From the NCBI GenBank assembly GCA_023390955.1, contig JAEWBW010000235.1, positions 1 to 5,988 of the forward strand: a DNA stretch of 5,988 nucleotides, written 5' to 3'. Below the pieces are notes generated by a model. It made no database searches, was not told the DNA's origin, and was given only the letters and a program-made list of their open reading frames with translations. Position 1 is the first letter of the stretch. Each line of letters begins with the position of its first letter. The position numbers and the translations under genes are program-made. This stretch comes from Pseudomonadota bacterium (GTDB lineage Bacteria > Pseudomonadota > Alphaproteobacteria > Rhizobiales > Xanthobacteraceae). Below, one piece after another: positions 4,756-5,988 of this stretch.

Positions 4756-5739
4756 GTGGGCAAGAAACTCAAATTCGCAACGGCGCTCGTCGTTGCCGTC
4801 GCAGCGGGCGTCTATCTCAACAACACCAGCCTTCTGGCGCCGCATCGCGACGGCAAGCCGATCCTGCTCGCCCATCGTGGCATGGCGCAACGCTTCGACG
4901 AGCGGGACGTGAAGAACGACACCTGCACCGCCGCGCGAATGTTGCCGCCGGCGCATGACTATCTCGAAAATTCGCTCCGCTCGATGCGCGCGAGCTTTCG
5001 GGCCGGTGCTGATGTGGTCGAGCTCGATGTCCATCCGACCACAGACGGCGAGTTCGCCGTATTTCACGACTGGACACTCGATTGCCGCACCGACGGTCAC
5101 GGCGTCACGCGCGAACAGAGCATGGCGAAGCTCAGGACGCTCGACATCGGCTACGGCTACACGGCTGACGGCGGCAAGACATTCCCGTTCCGCGGCAAGG
5201 GCGTCGGGATGATGCCGACGCTTTCGGAGGTGCTTGCCGCCTTCCCTGACAAGCAGCTCCTGATCAACGTGAAGAGCCGCGATGCCACCGAGGGCGAGAA
5301 GCTTGCGGCGATCCTGAACGCACTCCCGGCAGAGCGGCGCCGGACGATCATGGTCTATGGGGGCGACGAGCCGATCGGCGTGATCCGCCGCCTGGTCCCG
5401 GACATCCGCACGATCTCACGCGCGGCCATCCGGAGCTGTTTGATCGCCTATATCGGCTATGGCTGGACCGGCGCGGTCCCGGCCGCGTGCCGCAATGCGA
5501 TGGTGTTGGTGCCGGTCAACGTCGCCCCTTGGCTGTGGGGATGGCCCGATCGCTTCCTCGACCGGATGAACAGCGTCAACAGCGCGGTCTTCGTGCTCGG
5601 CCCCTACAGCGGCGGCGAGTTCTCAACGGGCATCGACACGCCCGAATTGTTCTCCCGGCTCCCGCAGGGCTATTCCGGCGGGATCTGGACCAACGAGATC
5701 GAGGCCATCGCCGCGATCTCGCGCAAGAACGAAGATTAG
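4756..5739 (+). CDS. Glycerophosphodiester phosphodiesterase-like protein, membrane-anchored or exported
   Basis: This 327-residue TIM-barrel protein belongs to the GDPD family, which cleaves glycerophosphodiesters to glycerol-3-phosphate and an alcohol. Residues 7-21 form a hydrophobic segment after a Lys-rich start (GKKLK), predicting a signal anchor or signal peptide and a periplasmic enzyme. Recognisable motifs are AHRG (39-42), ENS (71-73), VELDVH (88-93), and FHDWTLD (103-109) with His104 the expected catalytic partner of His40. Two points are unusual. About 20 extra residues separate HRG from EN, and the usual E-x-K metal/substrate motif reads N-x-K (INVKS, 170-174). Four Cys (57, 110, 228, 245) lie in the exported part. 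GTG 4756 is preferred because GGGAAG lies 6 bases upstream; TTG 4735 would add seven residues. The stop overlaps that of the convergent ABC-F gene. Activity should be regarded as probable, not proven. Confidence 0.88.
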   Translation: MGKKLKFATALVVAVAAGVYLNNTSLLAPHRDGKPILLAHRGMAQRFDERDVKNDTCTAARMLPPAHDYLENSLRSMRASFRAGADVVELDVHPTTDGEFAVFHDWTLDCRTDGHGVTREQSMAKLRTLDIGYGYTADGGKTFPFRGKGVGMMPTLSEVLAAFPDKQLLINVKSRDATEGEKLAAILNALPAERRRTIMVYGGDEPIGVIRRLVPDIRTISRAAIRSCLIAYIGYGWTGAVPAACRNAMVLVPVNVAPWLWGWPDRFLDRMNSVNSAVFVLGPYSGGEFSTGIDTPELFSRLPQGYSGGIWTNEIEAIAAISRKNED

Positions 5740-5988
5740 CTCCGCAGCCCCGGCGCTTCCTGCCCGGTGCGCGCGACATATTCGGTGTAGCCGCCGCCGA
5801 ACTGGTGGATGCCTTCGGGCGTCAGCTCGAGCACGCGGTTCGAGAGCGTCGCCAGGAAGTGGCGGTCATGCGAGACGAACAGCATGGTGCCCTCGAAATC
5901 CGACAGCGCATTGATCAGCATTTCCTTGGTGGCGAGGTCGAGATGGTTGGTCGGCTCGTCCAGCACCAAAAAATTCGGCGGATCGAAC
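5736..5988 (-). CDS. ABC-F family ATPase, C-terminal part only
   Basis: The frame stays open to the window edge, so only the last 83 residues are visible. They hold the end of the second nucleotide-binding domain. Walker B plus D-loop read FLVLDEPTNHLDL, where the glutamate after Asp is the catalytic base and TNHLD is typical of ABC-F proteins. The H-switch is FVSHDRHFL. The tail GGYTEYVARTGQEAPGLRS is close in style to YbiT-like ABC-F proteins. These are soluble, have two ATPase domains and no membrane domain, and generally act on ribosomes during translation. Which subgroup it belongs to (EttA, Uup, YbiT) cannot be settled from this fragment, though I lean toward YbiT-like. The stop TAA at 5736-5738 overlaps the stop of the convergent phosphodiesterase gene, so the two transcripts must overlap at their 3' ends. 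Confidence 0.93.
   Translation of the reverse strand, partial: FDPPNFLVLDEPTNHLDLATKEMLINALSDFEGTMLFVSHDRHFLATLSNRVLELTPEGIHQFGGGYTEYVARTGQEAPGLRS

Noticed and set aside
1..5988. CRISPR array, insertion sequence, tRNA, prophage or toxin-antitoxin system
   Set aside because: I saw no regularly spaced repeats, transposase or integrase motifs, tRNA cloverleaf with an acceptor end, or paired toxin-antitoxin genes. The cloverleaf-like element at 268-424 is too long and lacks tRNA-conserved bases.

Overview
The window looks like a chromosomal segment from a high-GC alphaproteobacterium, most likely Bradyrhizobium or a close relative. The reasons are strong G/C preference at third codon positions, frequent GTG starts, recall of similar Usp, PsiF-repeat and ABC-F proteins in that genus, and a long intergenic inverted repeat of the kind common in Bradyrhizobium genomes. 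No database search was possible, so the genus is an inference.

Layout, left to right: the C-terminal part of a universal-stress-type protein (+, 1-252); an intergenic cloverleaf-like inverted-repeat element (about 268-424); a 67-residue hypothetical protein (-, 463-666); an FMN nitroreductase (-, 807-1484); a divergent hormone-sensitive-lipase-type esterase (+, 1629-2591); a ChrR-like cupin (-, 2595-3044) whose stop lies 3 bases from the esterase stop; a two-repeat PsiF-family secreted protein (+, 3253-3501) with a hairpin terminator; a 46-residue single-pass membrane protein (+, 3587-3727), too short for many gene finders; an MBL-fold hydrolase (-, 3737-4612); a glycerophosphodiester phosphodiesterase-like protein with an N-terminal membrane segment (+, 4756-5739); and the C-terminal part of an ABC-F ATPase (-, 5736 to the window edge).

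Gene order alternates in strand (divergent and convergent pairs), so most genes look like single transcription units rather than one operon. Four neighbouring genes (nitroreductase, esterase, cupin, MBL hydrolase) are small-molecule-modifying enzymes, but nothing in the arrangement shows a shared pathway. The three divergent gaps (1485-1628, 3045-3252, 4613-4755) must hold the promoters; only weak -35/-10 candidates can be pointed to.

I see no insertion sequence, CRISPR array, tRNA, rRNA, phage gene or toxin-antitoxin pair. The region reads as ordinary core or accessory chromosome. The features most worth a second look are the cloverleaf-like repeat, the two small proteins, and the unusual catalytic layout of the phosphodiesterase.
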